Assembly (NCBI GenBank): GCA_009711615.1
Contig: VENI01000009.1
Span: 248,001 to 312,000, forward strand
Length of the DNA stretch: 64,000 nucleotides
Source: Bacillota bacterium
GTDB taxonomy: Bacteria > Bacillota > Desulfotomaculia > Desulfotomaculales > Desulfohalotomaculaceae
Reading direction: 5' to 3'
In this document: piece by piece, positions 10,077-19,629 of the stretch
Layout of the letters: each line of letters starts with the position of its first letter
How positions within the stretch are numbered: the first letter of the stretch is position 1
Notes under the pieces: generated by a model
Told to the model about the DNA's origin: nothing
Databases searched by the model: none
What the model saw: only the letters and a program-made list of their open reading frames with translations
Translations under genes and position numbers: made by a program

Positions 10077-11795
10077 TCAAGTTTTAGGAACTATTTGGCC
10101 ATTTATTATAGAAGATGCTGTTAAAACTTCCACAGGATTTTTTACAATGCTTTTCTTCTCCTCAGAAATAGGATATAAAAGTGCTCCTTTTATTACATCC
10201 TCTAGTTTTTCCACTGGAATAACTTCAATTCCCTTTAATTCCGAAAATAATTTTTGATTATTTTCATAGGGTATGTATACTTCAGTGGCCCCTGCCTGGC
10301 GGGCAGCATTTACCTTAGCCACCACGCCCCCCACCGGTTTGACCATCCCTCGGATGGAGACTTCACCGGTCATGGCAGTTTTATTATCCACCGGTATGCC
10401 AGTTATGGCAGAAAAAACTGCGGTGGCAATACTCACTCCTGCAGAGGGACCATCCACTGGTGCCCCACTGGGAAAATTAATGTGGATGTCATAATTTCGA
10501 TAATCTACTTCCATAACTCGTCGTAAAACAGTGAGTACGTTCTCCACTGAACCGCGGGCCATACTTTTACGCCTTAGTTTCTTGCCACTACCGCCCGTTT
10601 CCTCTTCTTCGACAACACCTGTGACCACCAGTTTACCCTGACCTTTACTGGCCGGAATAGCTGTAGCTTCTAGTTCCAGTACCGCACCCATGTTGGGACC
10701 AAAAACAGCTAAACCATTTACAACGCCCACCTGAGGTGTTTCTGGCACTTTTTTATCCATCCGGGGCGAGTAACGCCCACTATGAATTACCCACTCTACA
10801 TCACTGACCTTAATTTCGTCGCGGTGCTCTGTAATGGCCAATCCAGCTGAAATTTGCACCAGATTAACCGCTTCCCGACCATTAGTGGCATATCGTTTAA
10901 TCTCATCAACCACCCCTTCTTGCAGTGGCATATTAATTTTATCTGCCGCATTCTGAGCAATTACTGAAATTTCGTCACTTAATAACGGACGGAAGAAAAT
11001 TTCTAAACACCGGGATCGAATTGCCGGTGGTATTTCTTCAGGCGTTCTGGTGGTAGCTGCAACCAGGCGAAAATCTGCTGGTAGACCGTTTTGAAATATA
11101 TCATGTATATGATGCGGAATATTGGTATCCTCTGAACTATAATAAGCACTCTCTAAAAATACTTTGCGATCTTCCAGTACTTTTAATAGTTTATTCATTT
11201 GTATGGGATGCAGTTCACCAATTTCATCAATAAACAACATTCCCCCATGGGCCTTTGTCACTGCTCCCTGCTTAGGTTGAGGAATACCAGCCATCCCCAT
11301 TGCCCCTGCCCCCTGATAAATGGGATCGTGTACCGAACCTATCAATGGGTCAGCTATACCCCGTTCATCAAAACGGGCAGTTGCACCATCTACTTCACAA
11401 AATTTGGCATTTTCCTTAAAGGGTGACGAAGTGCATTTTTTAGCTTCTTCCAAAACCACACGGGCTGCAGCGGTTTTCCCCACTCCTGGTGGACCATATA
11501 CAATAACGTGTTGAGGATTTGGTCCACAGAGCGCTGCACGTAATGATTTTAAGCCCTCCTGCTGTCCGATAATATCATCAAATTTTGTTGGCCTAGTTTT
11601 TTCTGCTAACGGTTCTGTTAAGGCAATGCTCCGTAGACGCTGCAACTTTTCCAATTCTTTTTTAGATTCTCTCTCAACTGCGTTTTTATTGCCCTGTTGA
11701 GTTTTTAATAAGTTCCAAAAATAAAGGCCTATTACTACGGCAAAAAATACTTGAATAAAGGTTAATATGCCACCAAGGCCGCTAAATTCATGCAT
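10077..11795 (-). CDS. lonB: LonB-type ATP-dependent protease (sporulation-associated)
   Basis: A 572-aa Lon-family protease lacking the large LonA N-domain. It begins with a single membrane segment (about 9-28, GGILTFIQVFFAVVIGLYFW). A Walker [13 protein letters not shown] and Walker B MLFIDEIGELH follow, then the Lon protease domain with Ser in PVDGPSAGVS and Lys in GGVVAKVNAARQAG. In Bacillus LonB is made in the forespore; the presence here of sigK and germination genes agrees. It lies between lon and clpX on the same strand but has terminators on both sides, so it is probably its own unit. Confidence 0.95.
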   Translation of the reverse strand: MHEFSGLGGILTFIQVFFAVVIGLYFWNLLKTQQGNKNAVERESKKELEKLQRLRSIALTEPLAEKTRPTKFDDIIGQQEGLKSLRAALCGPNPQHVIVYGPPGVGKTAAARVVLEEAKKCTSSPFKENAKFCEVDGATARFDERGIADPLIGSVHDPIYQGAGAMGMAGIPQPKQGAVTKAHGGMLFIDEIGELHPIQMNKLLKVLEDRKVFLESAYYSSEDTNIPHHIHDIFQNGLPADFRLVAATTRTPEEIPPAIRSRCLEIFFRPLLSDEISVIAQNAADKINMPLQEGVVDEIKRYATNGREAVNLVQISAGLAITEHRDEIKVSDVEWVIHSGRYSPRMDKKVPETPQVGVVNGLAVFGPNMGAVLELEATAIPASKGQGKLVVTGVVEEEETGGSGKKLRRKSMARGSVENVLTVLRRVMEVDYRNYDIHINFPSGAPVDGPSAGVSIATAVFSAITGIPVDNKTAMTGEVSIRGMVKPVGGVVAKVNAARQAGATEVYIPYENNQKLFSELKGIEVIPVEKLEDVIKGALLYPISEEKKSIVKNPVEVLTASSIINGQIVPKT

Positions 11796-11883
11796 ATCGC
11801 TTAAAACCTCCCTTTAGTTAGAACTACTAAAAGTAGTATTGCTGTAATTGAATTTTTTTATCCATTATGAGGAAATAAAAAAA

Positions 11884-11897
11884 ACCGCTTTAGCGGT
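11884..11897 (-). terminator. Second hairpin between clpX and lonB
   Basis: A short stem ACCGCTTTAGCGGT is followed by T8 on the minus strand (and T5 on the plus strand). It is a second stop after clpX. Confidence 0.6.
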
Positions 11898-11953
11898 CTT
11901 TTTATCACAATCTTTAAGTGTAATATTCCGAACGATAGTATAAAAAATACTAA

Positions 11954-11981
11954 GGCTTCCACCTTCATCTTGGTGGAAGCC
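11954..11981 (-). terminator. Terminator after clpX
   Basis: A 10-bp perfect stem GGCTTCCACC/GGTGGAAGCC lies directly after the clpX stop, followed by a T-rich run. Confidence 0.85.
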
Positions 11982-11988
11982 AGATTTT

Positions 11989-13233
11989 TTAAGCACTTTC
12001 TTCTTTCTTCTTATCAGAAGTCACAATAATTGGTTTTTCTTTTCTATTAATGCAGTCAGGTGTTATCACACACTTGCCAATATCTTTTCTAGATGGTAGG
12101 TCATACATAATGTCCAACATCACATCTTCCAATATAGCTCTTAAACCCCGGGCTCCAGTGTTACGCTCCAGTGCTTTCTTAGCCACAGCAATTAGTGCAC
12201 CGTCTTGATATTCCAACGTTACACCATCCAGTTCGAACAGCTTTTCATATTGCTTGGTTAGAGCATTCTTGGGCTCTGTTAGGATACGCACCAGCGATTC
12301 CTTATCTAGTGCATCCAGGGTTACTATCACCGGCAGACGCCCTACAAACTCAGGAATCAAGCCATATTTAAGGAGATCTTCAGGCAGAACATTCTTTAAA
12401 ATATCTCCAATTTGTTTCTCTTCCTTTGTTTGTATGTCGGCACCAAAACCCATAGTTTTCTTGCCAATGCGGTTTTGAATTAGCTTATCAACACCGTCAA
12501 AGGCTCCACCGCAGATAAACAGTATGTTGGTGGTATCCAACTGGATGAACTCCTGGTGTGGGTGCTTGCGTCCTCCCTGTGGGGGAACACTGGCCACTGT
12601 TCCTTCTAGTATTTTCAGCAGTGCCTGTTGTACACCTTCCCCAGATACATCCCTGGTAATGGATGGGTTCTCAGACTTGCGTGCAATTTTATCAATTTCA
12701 TCAATGTAGACAATACCTTTTTCAGCCTTTTCTACATCATAATCAGCAGCTTGAATAAGTTTTAACAGAATGTTTTCAACATCTTCACCTACATAACCCG
12801 CTTCGGTAAGAGAGGTTGCATCGGCGATGGCAAAGGGCACATTTAACAACCGAGCCAATGTTTGAGCTAAAAGTGTTTTACCACTTCCGGTTGGCCCCAT
12901 CATAACAATGTTACTTTTCTGCAGTTCCACATCCTCAATCTTGTTACCCAAATTGATACGCTTGTAGTGATTATAAACAGCTACTGCCAGTGATTTCTTG
13001 GCTGAATCTTGACCTATTACATACTGTTCCAAAATATCTTTTATTTCCTTAGGTTTTGGAATTTCCCCAATATCTAGACCCAGATCTTCACTTAACTCTT
13101 CCTCGATTATTTCATTACACAGTTCAATACACTCGTCACAAATATATACTCCCGGCCCTGCTACCAGCTTCTTAACCTGGTCCTGCAGTTTACCGCAAAA
13201 TGAACACTTTAATTGTCCCTTGTCACTAAACAT
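11989..13233 (-). CDS. clpX: ATP-dependent unfoldase ClpX
   Basis: A 414-aa AAA+ unfoldase that delivers proteins to ClpP. The N-terminal zinc-binding domain is present (CSFCGK...CDEC, about 11-38). Walker A is GPTGSGKT, Walker B is [10 protein letters not shown], the sensor/pore region contains [11 protein letters not shown], and the ClpP-binding IGF-like loop appears as KTMGF. The length is normal. It starts 15 nt after clpP ends on the same strand, so clpP-clpX is one operon, with tig upstream. Confidence 0.98.
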   Translation of the reverse strand: MFSDKGQLKCSFCGKLQDQVKKLVAGPGVYICDECIELCNEIIEEELSEDLGLDIGEIPKPKEIKDILEQYVIGQDSAKKSLAVAVYNHYKRINLGNKIEDVELQKSNIVMMGPTGSGKTLLAQTLARLLNVPFAIADATSLTEAGYVGEDVENILLKLIQAADYDVEKAEKGIVYIDEIDKIARKSENPSITRDVSGEGVQQALLKILEGTVASVPPQGGRKHPHQEFIQLDTTNILFICGGAFDGVDKLIQNRIGKKTMGFGADIQTKEEKQIGDILKNVLPEDLLKYGLIPEFVGRLPVIVTLDALDKESLVRILTEPKNALTKQYEKLFELDGVTLEYQDGALIAVAKKALERNTGARGLRAILEDVMLDIMYDLPSRKDIGKCVITPDCINRKEKPIIVTSDKKKEESA

Positions 13234-13248
13234 CGTAACACCTCTCTT

Positions 13249-13839
13249 TTATTTCTCCCGTGCCTTGATCACCTCATCGATGATTCCGTATTGCTGCGAT
13301 TCATCAGCAGACATAAAGAAATCCCGTTCGGTGTCCTTGGCAATCAAATCTAAAGGTTGCTTGGTGTGTTCAGACAACAACTTGTTTAGAATTTCCTTCA
13401 TACGCAAAATTTCTTTAGCATGAATATCAATGTCTGTGGCCTGACCCTGTACACCACCCATAGGCTGGTGAATCATAATGCGAGAATAAGGTAAAGCATA
13501 TCGTTTTCCTGGGGCACCAGATGCCAACAAGAAGGAACCCATGCTTGCCGCTTGGCCAAGGCAGATAGTTGATACATCAGGCTTTATGTACTGCATGGTA
13601 TCATAAATAGCCATACCAGCTGTTACTACCCCACCCGGGGAATTAATATACAGATGGATATCTTTTTCTGGATCTTCAGCCTCTAAAAAAAGCATTTGTG
13701 CAATTAATAAATTTGCAACATGATCATCAATTTGACCGCCAATAAAAATAATGCGATCTTTCAGCAACCGGGAATATATATCATAAGAACGCTCACCGCG
13801 GTTGGTCTGTTCAACTACTATTGGTACTAATTGCGACAA
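13249..13839 (-). CDS. clpP: ATP-dependent Clp protease proteolytic subunit ClpP
   Basis: A 196-aa serine peptidase that forms the tetradecameric chamber used with ClpX. The catalytic triad is visible: Ser in [14 protein letters not shown] (about 98), His in [10 protein letters not shown] (about 123) and Asp in [12 protein letters not shown] (about 172). The N-terminal propeptide is very short ([12 protein letters not shown]). It lies between tig and clpX, the usual order in Clostridia. Confidence 0.98.
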   Translation of the reverse strand: MSQLVPIVVEQTNRGERSYDIYSRLLKDRIIFIGGQIDDHVANLLIAQMLFLEAEDPEKDIHLYINSPGGVVTAGMAIYDTMQYIKPDVSTICLGQAASMGSFLLASGAPGKRYALPYSRIMIHQPMGGVQGQATDIDIHAKEILRMKEILNKLLSEHTKQPLDLIAKDTERDFFMSADESQQYGIIDEVIKAREK

Positions 13840-13901
13840 AATTGCTCGCCTCCCTGGTTCTATTATGATCTTATTCTGATACTACCTCATTTGTGCTATT
13901 A

Positions 13902-15209
13902 TTATTCTGCTTCATTTTTTTCTATTATATTTGCTTGTTCTGTCAAGTGGTCCATTACTTTACGTTTTAAAATATCTTCTTTTATTACATTTAAGTTGCC
14001 AATGGATTCTAAAGTAAGTTTTAACTGTTCTGGTTCCTGTTGAAACTGAGGAGCCATCATGGCTATCTCTGCATCAACCTCATCATCACTAACATTTACA
14101 TCTTCAACTTTAGCTATTTCTTCTAGAACTAATTCACGACGCACTTCTTTTTCTGCATCGTCCCTCATTTTTTCTTTAAATTCTTCCATTGAAGAGTTGG
14201 TGTATTGCAGGTACTGTTCCAGCCCTAAACCTTGGCTTTGTAGTCTGCTTTCCATGTTCTGCACCATCTCATCGATACGCTGGTCAACCATGGCTTTGGG
14301 GATTTCAACTTCTGCATTCTCCACCGCTTTGTCAACTACATCACGGCTTACCGTGCTATTGGCCATCCGCTCTTTTTCTTCCTTTAACTTATTCAATACG
14401 TCGGCTTTTAATTCCTCTATGGTATCAAATTCACTAACGTCCTTGGCGAACTCATCATCCAGCGGGGCCAACTCTTTACGTTTTATACTGTTCAGCTTTG
14501 TCTTAAAAAGGGCTTCTTTACCAGCCATTTCTTCAGCGTGATAATCCTCCGGGAAGGAAACTTTCACATCTTTTTCTTCTTCCGGTTTCATACCTACCAA
14601 CTGTTCTTCGAAACCTGGGATGAAAGTTCCAGAACCAATCACTAAGGAGTAGTTTTCGGCTTGTCCACCTTCAAATTCCTCTCCATCAATACTACCGTTA
14701 AAGTCAATCATGGCCGTATCGCCGTCCTGTAACTCACCATCTTCAATGGTAATCAGTTGCGCATGACGATTCTGCATGTTTTCCAGTTCTTTCTGTACAT
14801 CGTCATCAGTAACTTCCACTGACTGCTTCTCTATATCAAAGCCTTTATATTCTCCCAGTTTAACTTCTGGCTTTACTGCAACTTTAAGTTTTATTACCAG
14901 TGGTTTACCTTCTTCAGCATCAAGGCTTTCCACATCAGGTTGACCAATGGGTGAAATACCTGTTTCTTCAATGGCATCTTGAAATGCTTTAGGAAAAATT
15001 TCTTCAACAGCTTCTTGGTGCAGTGCGTCTTTACCAACATACCGCTCTACTATCACTTTTGGTGCTTTACCCTTACGAAAACCAGGAATATTCACCTGAC
15101 GTGCTACTTTCTTTGCTGCATTATTAACAGCTTTAGAAAAACGGTCTGCATCCACTTCTATTTCCAACATCACTTCATTTTTTTCTAGCTTTTCTGCTGT
15201 TGCCTTCAT
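13902..15209 (-). CDS. tig: Trigger factor
   Basis: Ribosome-associated chaperone with peptidyl-prolyl isomerase activity, 435 aa. The N-terminal ribosome-binding domain includes the signature PGFRKGKAPKVIVERYVG (about 43-60). The FKBP-type PPIase domain spans about 155-245 (DGDTAMIDFNGSIDGEEFEG, VKVSFPEDYHA). The C-terminal arm domain is helical and acidic. It is the first gene of the tig-clpP-clpX unit. Confidence 0.98.
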   Translation of the reverse strand: MKATAEKLEKNEVMLEIEVDADRFSKAVNNAAKKVARQVNIPGFRKGKAPKVIVERYVGKDALHQEAVEEIFPKAFQDAIEETGISPIGQPDVESLDAEEGKPLVIKLKVAVKPEVKLGEYKGFDIEKQSVEVTDDDVQKELENMQNRHAQLITIEDGELQDGDTAMIDFNGSIDGEEFEGGQAENYSLVIGSGTFIPGFEEQLVGMKPEEEKDVKVSFPEDYHAEEMAGKEALFKTKLNSIKRKELAPLDDEFAKDVSEFDTIEELKADVLNKLKEEKERMANSTVSRDVVDKAVENAEVEIPKAMVDQRIDEMVQNMESRLQSQGLGLEQYLQYTNSSMEEFKEKMRDDAEKEVRRELVLEEIAKVEDVNVSDDEVDAEIAMMAPQFQQEPEQLKLTLESIGNLNVIKEDILKRKVMDHLTEQANIIEKNEAE

Positions 15210-15395
15210 TAAACTTGCTCCCCCTTAGATATGTATTAATACTAGATAAATTTACCACTATAAATTATTTTAACCAAAAATTTGCTAACCTAACAATGTA
15301 TTTCTACACTAGACAACTATTTCCTGCTCAAAAGTAAGTTGTGATACTAAAATATACATGTATACATTGTATGATATTAGCATAAATAGAAAAGA

Positions 15396-15415
15396 CCAGG
15401 GTAATAAAACCCTGG
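15396..15415 (-). terminator. Terminator after the tRNA cluster
   Basis: On the minus strand CCAGGG-TTTTATTA-CCCTGG is followed by TCTTTTC, downstream of the last tRNA (Leu). Confidence 0.7.
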
Positions 15416-15481
15416 CAGTTAATTCTAAACTTAAGTATGCAATAAATGTTTACCGTTGTCAATAGTGTGCTTGTTTGTTAT

Positions 15482-15565
15482 TGGTGCGGACGGTGGGAGT
15501 CGAACCCACACACCAGAGGTACTAGATCCTAAGTCTAGCGCGTCTGCCAGTTCCGCCACGTCCGC
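15482..15565 (-). tRNA. tRNA-Leu (anticodon TAG)
   Basis: An 84-nt cloverleaf with encoded CCA. The acceptor pairs GCGGACG with CGTCCGC, the anticodon loop is CTTAGGA (anticodon TAG), there is a variable arm, and the T-loop is GGTTCGACTCC. Its length with a short class II arm fits tRNA-Leu. Confidence 0.95.
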
Positions 15566-15569
15566 ATGA

Positions 15570-15645
15570 TGGTGAGCCATCCAGGATTCGAACCTGGGAC
15601 ACCCTGATTAAAAGTCAGGTGCTCTGCCAACTGAGCTAATGGCTC
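15570..15645 (-). tRNA. tRNA-Lys (anticodon TTT)
   Basis: A 76-nt cloverleaf with encoded CCA. The acceptor is GAGCCAT/ATGGCTC with discriminator A, the anticodon loop is CTTTTAA (anticodon TTT) and the T-loop is GGTTCGAATCC. Confidence 0.96.
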
Positions 15646-15653
15646 ATAAATAA

Positions 15654-15728
15654 TGGCTGGGGTGACAGGATTCGAACCTGTGCATGGCGATTCCAAAGAC
15701 CGCTGCCTTACCGCTTGGCTACACCCCA
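15654..15728 (-). tRNA. tRNA-Gln (anticodon TTG)
   Basis: A 75-nt cloverleaf with encoded CCA. The acceptor is TGGGGTG/CACCCCA with discriminator G, and the anticodon loop is CTTTGGA (anticodon TTG). The U1-A72 pair is typical of bacterial tRNA-Gln. Confidence 0.95.
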
Positions 15729-15747
15729 GCGAATGTGAAGTTTTAAA

Positions 15748-15825
<78 letters not shown>

Positions 15826-15921
15826 AAAATAATTCTTAAGTGAAGTGGCAAAACCACTCACCAAGCGCAATAACTATATTAGCAAAGTCGACAGGTTATG
15901 TCAATAGTTTTTGCAGGGAAA

Positions 15922-17646
15922 TTATTGGTAGTTAGGTAATTCTGCCACCACACGGTTGCGCCCTTCCTTCTTAGCCCGGTATAGTAAATCATCCACCTGG
16001 GTAATTAATCGATCTAAGTCCATGCCATTTATATTACAGTACTCACCAGAAAAACTAGTGACCCCAAAACTCACCGTCAGTTTTATATCTCCTCCGTCGG
16101 TTTTAAATATATGATTAGCAATCTTTAATCGTAATCTCTCTGCTAAATTCTTGGCGTATTCTAGTTTGCTACTGGGAACCACCAGTACAAACTCTTCACC
16201 ACCAAACCTTGCCAAAAGTGCATCCTGTCCGCTGTTTTCAAAAATCACTTCAGTAAGTCCGATTAATACCTGATCTCCTACATGGTGACCGTATTGGTCA
16301 TTAATTCTCTTAAAATAATCAATGTCAAACAGTATTAATGAAAAAGGCATGTTCCTTTTACAAGCAAGTTGTATCTGACTGGAAATATACTCAAAAAGAT
16401 ATCTGCGGTTAAACACTTTTGTTAAGTAATCCGTAGTTGCTATTTGGTCCAACTGCTTGTTGGTTTCTTGTAGTTCCTCTTCAGATGCCAAGAGTTCTTC
16501 ATTTTGGCTTTCTATTTCTTCTTTTTGTTCTTCTAAAGTATTTATAGATTCATTTAGTTGCTCATTTATTCTTTTAATTTGTAAAGACATTTCATTAAAG
16601 GATGATGCCAACTGACTAACTTCCTTATTGCCTTTTATATTAACAGTTACCCCTAGGTCACCGTCCCTAATGTCTTGGGCAGCAGCATTAAGTTTCTCAA
16701 GGGGTTCTGCAAATCGTCGGGACATCAACATTAAAACTGGCATAAAAAGCAATATAATAAAACCAGCAATGCTAATAGTTGATAGCAAAGCCTGCTTTTC
16801 TCTTGGTTCCATAAATGCTTTCACATCTTGTTCTATTACCACAGCCATGTTGGTTACGTTCATAGGTTTATATGCACCATAAACCTCTACACCCCGATAA
16901 TTAATATATTTACCTACGCCACTTATTCCCATCAATGCATTTTTTACACCTGTGCTATCTATTTTCAATCGAAAGTTATTTCGAGACATTGTACCAATTG
17001 TGTTTTTATCTTCGTGCAATGAATTTGATACCATTCTTCTCTGTGAGTCAACAATGTAACTTTCAGTATGTCGACCTAAATTTAAATTCTGCATTATTTT
17101 CGTGATATTATCAATGGAAATACTTGCAAAAAAAACACCACTAACTTGGTGTTCCTTGTACACCGGTGCTGCAAAAACAATTACCGGTGTGTATGAAAAC
17201 CGGTTGTAGATTAAATGAGATATGCCCTTTTTTCCTTCGAGGGCTTGTTTAAAATACTGTCTATCTTTGATGTTTATCCCATGATGATAACTGGTTGCCA
17301 CCTGCACATTCCCCTGTAAATCTGCAACTCCCATATCTTGTATATCAATATTTTTATATATTATATCTTTCAGATATTCTTTAATTAACTCCTCATCTCC
17401 AGTTTTTAACTGCTGAGATGAACTTATAGTAGAAATTAGAGTCATTTTTTGCCAAAACCAATTTTCTATAAAGTAAGCTTGTTTTTCCACCACTGCCTGC
17501 AGCATAACATGTGTTTGATCATCTAAGTTATCTTTTAACTGGTTGTAATATAACATTGCTCCAATGGATGTAGATAATGCAATAATTACAAGCATGCCAA
17601 AAAGCAGAGTGGTTCTTATTCTGCCTTGAAAAATGTTATTTAGCAT
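15922..17646 (-). CDS. Membrane diguanylate cyclase (Cache-HAMP-GGDEF)
   Basis: A 574-aa sensor enzyme that makes c-di-GMP from two GTP. Order: TM1 (about 11-31), an extracellular dCache-like sensor (about 35-280), TM2 (about 288-308), HAMP (about 309-365), a coiled-coil linker rich in Glu and Gln, and a GGDEF domain (about 405-570). The active motif is RFGGEEFVLV. An RxxD inhibitory site five residues before GGEEF is not present (the equivalent residues are SGQD), so product feedback may be lacking. An HD-GYP hydrolase and a c-di-GMP riboswitch elsewhere in the window are possible partners. Confidence 0.95.
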   Translation of the reverse strand: MLNNIFQGRIRTTLLFGMLVIIALSTSIGAMLYYNQLKDNLDDQTHVMLQAVVEKQAYFIENWFWQKMTLISTISSSQQLKTGDEELIKEYLKDIIYKNIDIQDMGVADLQGNVQVATSYHHGINIKDRQYFKQALEGKKGISHLIYNRFSYTPVIVFAAPVYKEHQVSGVFFASISIDNITKIMQNLNLGRHTESYIVDSQRRMVSNSLHEDKNTIGTMSRNNFRLKIDSTGVKNALMGISGVGKYINYRGVEVYGAYKPMNVTNMAVVIEQDVKAFMEPREKQALLSTISIAGFIILLFMPVLMLMSRRFAEPLEKLNAAAQDIRDGDLGVTVNIKGNKEVSQLASSFNEMSLQIKRINEQLNESINTLEEQKEEIESQNEELLASEEELQETNKQLDQIATTDYLTKVFNRRYLFEYISSQIQLACKRNMPFSLILFDIDYFKRINDQYGHHVGDQVLIGLTEVIFENSGQDALLARFGGEEFVLVVPSSKLEYAKNLAERLRLKIANHIFKTDGGDIKLTVSFGVTSFSGEYCNINGMDLDRLITQVDDLLYRAKKEGRNRVVAELPNYQ

Positions 17647-17746
17647 AATCTACTCCCCCATATATTTACTACTCTTAAATGATTTAACACTCGGTCACAA
17701 AATCCTGCACAAATCTTTCAATTAAAAAATGATTCTACAATAAAAA

Positions 17747-17774
17747 ATAAACCCGGTTGTAATACCGAGTTTAT
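17747..17774 (-). terminator. Terminator after HIT gene
   Basis: Imperfect 12-bp stem AATAAACTCGGT/ACCGGGTTTATT followed by TTTTTATT on the minus strand; it overlaps the last codons of the HIT gene. Confidence 0.7.
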
Positions 17775-18256
17775 TTTTCTTTTTCTAATTGTTCTTTTAG
17801 TTTTTGATATGTTAACTCTAGCCCTTCAGAAATCACTCTTACATCACCAATCACCGGCATAAAGTTAGTGTCACCGCCCCACCGGGGCACTATGTGAATA
17901 TGAAAATGTCCTGGTATGCCAGCGCCCGCAATTTTGCCCAAGTTAGCACCAACATTAAAACCATCTGGATTAAAAGCGTTGCGAAGCATAGTCACCATTT
18001 TCTGGGTCATCTGAAAAAGTTCCAATGACTCTTCATCTGTCAGGTCAGTCATATCACCCACATGCCGTTTAGGTGCAATGAGCAGATGGCCATTATTATA
18101 GGGATATATATTTAGTAATACAAATGTCTTATCCCCCCGCAGCAGCACATAATTTTCTTCATCTGCATCTGATTGTAGTTTGTCGCAAAAAATACAGTCC
18201 GAGCCTTGGTCTTTACCAATATATACCGTGCGCCATGGCGCCCAAATGCGATCCAT
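17771..18256 (-). CDS. HIT-family nucleotide hydrolase/transferase
   Basis: A 161-aa histidine-triad protein. The catalytic motif is HFHIHIVPRW (about 115-124, HxHxH). An N-terminal CIFCDK pair of cysteines suggests the zinc-binding Ap4A-phosphorylase-like branch rather than the short HINT branch. The likely substrates are dinucleoside polyphosphates or AMP conjugates; the exact one cannot be read from sequence. It is a single gene, and its stop overlaps a terminator stem. Confidence 0.92.
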   Translation of the reverse strand: MDRIWAPWRTVYIGKDQGSDCIFCDKLQSDADEENYVLLRGDKTFVLLNIYPYNNGHLLIAPKRHVGDMTDLTDEESLELFQMTQKMVTMLRNAFNPDGFNVGANLGKIAGAGIPGHFHIHIVPRWGGDTNFMPVIGDVRVISEGLELTYQKLKEQLEKEK

Positions 18257-18375
18257 GTTACCCCTCCATTTTTTGAATATTTTTTCACAATCTTCTATAT
18301 TATGTATCTATTTCCTGCCGAGAGAAACCAGAATTTAGTAGTGAGGAGTGAGTAGTTAGAATAAAATTTAATACG

Positions 18376-18395
18376 GAACGACGAGGGCGTCGTTC
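18376..18395. repeat. Short perfect palindrome in intergenic DNA
   Basis: GAACGACG-AGGG-CGTCGTTC is an 8-bp perfect stem with a 4-nt loop. It lies in a spacer that also contains AG-rich repeats (GTGAGGAGTGAGTAG). It resembles intergenic palindromes dispersed in related genomes. No gene of its own. Confidence 0.55.
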
Positions 18396-18474
18396 TCTAC
18401 GACTATGTTTTGGCACGTTTCATATTATCCCTACATGCATAATAACATACACACAATTCTTCATTCTTAATTAT

Positions 18475-18687
18475 TCAGTACTTAAGCAACTCAGTAATAG
18501 TGTTAAATTCAATTCTTTTAAATGGATATTTTAAGAGACCCCATCCACCTTCTTTGGGCTGATATGAATCAATCAATATTTCCCGACCGTCGGGTAGTAT
18601 TAAAACATGGTTATGTATAATTCTGTTCTCCAGTTCACTGGCAGTTTTATTATTTAATAATGTTCTTGTGTATAGTGGGTTAAACAT
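18475..18687 (-). CDS. Small hypothetical protein
   Basis: A 70-residue hydrophilic ORF with AAGGGGTGATGCT before its ATG, a good ribosome binding site. It contains HNHVLILPDGREILIDSYQPKEG and ends RIEFNTITELLKY. No known family is recognised. It lies between the HIT gene and sigK, on the strand opposite to sigK. The beta-rich pattern in the middle and good RBS make it a probable real gene. Confidence 0.55.
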   Translation of the reverse strand: MFNPLYTRTLLNNKTASELENRIIHNHVLILPDGREILIDSYQPKEGGWGLLKYPFKRIEFNTITELLKY

Positions 18688-18783
18688 AGCATCACCCCTT
18701 CATTTACTTATTAGACGCAGCACTAGGTACTAACGTTTCATTATTAGATTAATTTTCCAGAATAAATTCCCCCCTTATTTTGA

Positions 18784-18812
18784 CACACTTCTTTGTTCTT
18801 CATCATAGAATA
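18784..18812 (+). promoter_or_regulatory. Candidate SigE/SigK-type promoter before sigK
   Basis: CATAGAATA (18804-18812) fits the mother-cell -10 consensus CATANNNTA. ACACAC about 16 nt upstream can serve as the loose SigK -35 (AC). It lies about 35 nt before the sigK start codon, with AAGGAGGGG between. This would fit mother-cell expression or autoregulation. Motif match only. Confidence 0.4.
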
Positions 18813-18845
18813 AAGCACCTCATATTAATATTAAGGAGGGGTTTA

Positions 18846-19547
18846 ATGTTAGGTGGGTTGGGTACAGTTTTATTAAGTCTGTCACTGCTCAATGGTTTGA
18901 CACTATTAATTTCATATGTTGTCAATAACAGTTTTAAAAAACCACTTAGTGCCGAGGAGACAATTGAATATTTCAAAAAACATCATTCCGGTGACGAAGA
19001 AGCTTTTAATGTTTTAGTGGAAAGAAACCTGCGTTTGGTTGCTCACATAGCAAAAAAATACAAAGAAACCACTGAAGAATCTTACGATGATTTAATTTCT
19101 ATTGGCACCATTGGTTTGATTAAAGCCATTAATACCTTTGATATTAAGCGGGCAAAGTTCTCTACATATGCATCCCGCTGTATACACAATGAGATATTAA
19201 TGTGCTTGCGTAGCAAACAAAAAGACAATGCACTGGTTTCTTTAGAGCAACCCATTGGTTGCGACAAGGAAGGTAATGAGTTGACCTGGGAAAACTGCTT
19301 GGGAACTGATGTGGAAATAGTTTATGAAGAAGTAGAAGCTAACCAAGAATTGGAGCGGCTGAAATCTGCGGTATCCAAACTGCCCCCCAAAGAGAGAAAT
19401 GTAATTATTCAACGGTATGGTTTAAACGGAGATGAACCACGGTGTCAAAGAAAAATAGCTAGAGATATGGGCATATCACGTTCATATGTTTCACGCATTG
19501 AAACCAAAGGCTTAAAGCGTCTAACTCAAATCTTAGCGGTTAACTAG
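18846..19547 (+). CDS. sigK: Late mother-cell sporulation sigma factor SigK, uninterrupted
   Basis: A 233-aa sigma-70 family factor that directs late mother-cell transcription during sporulation. The ATG at 18846 is chosen because AAGGAGGGG sits 6 nt before it; the longer frame from 18780 has no such site. The N-terminal hydrophobic segment (LGGLGTVLLSLSLLNGLTLLISYVV) is the pro-sequence seen in SigK precursors. Region 2 includes NLRLVAHIAKKYKE and DLISIGTIGLIKAINTFD; region 4 is QRKIARDMGISRSYVSRIETKG. The gene is one intact frame with no skin-type insertion. Confidence 0.95.
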   Translation: MLGGLGTVLLSLSLLNGLTLLISYVVNNSFKKPLSAEETIEYFKKHHSGDEEAFNVLVERNLRLVAHIAKKYKETTEESYDDLISIGTIGLIKAINTFDIKRAKFSTYASRCIHNEILMCLRSKQKDNALVSLEQPIGCDKEGNELTWENCLGTDVEIVYEEVEANQELERLKSAVSKLPPKERNVIIQRYGLNGDEPRCQRKIARDMGISRSYVSRIETKGLKRLTQILAVN

Positions 19548-19629
19548 TCGGTTCATGAATGTAAAGGTTCTATTCTAAAAGATTGGAAAATATAATAATT
19601 TGCGGATTGGGTCACGGGGAGGTAAGTAC

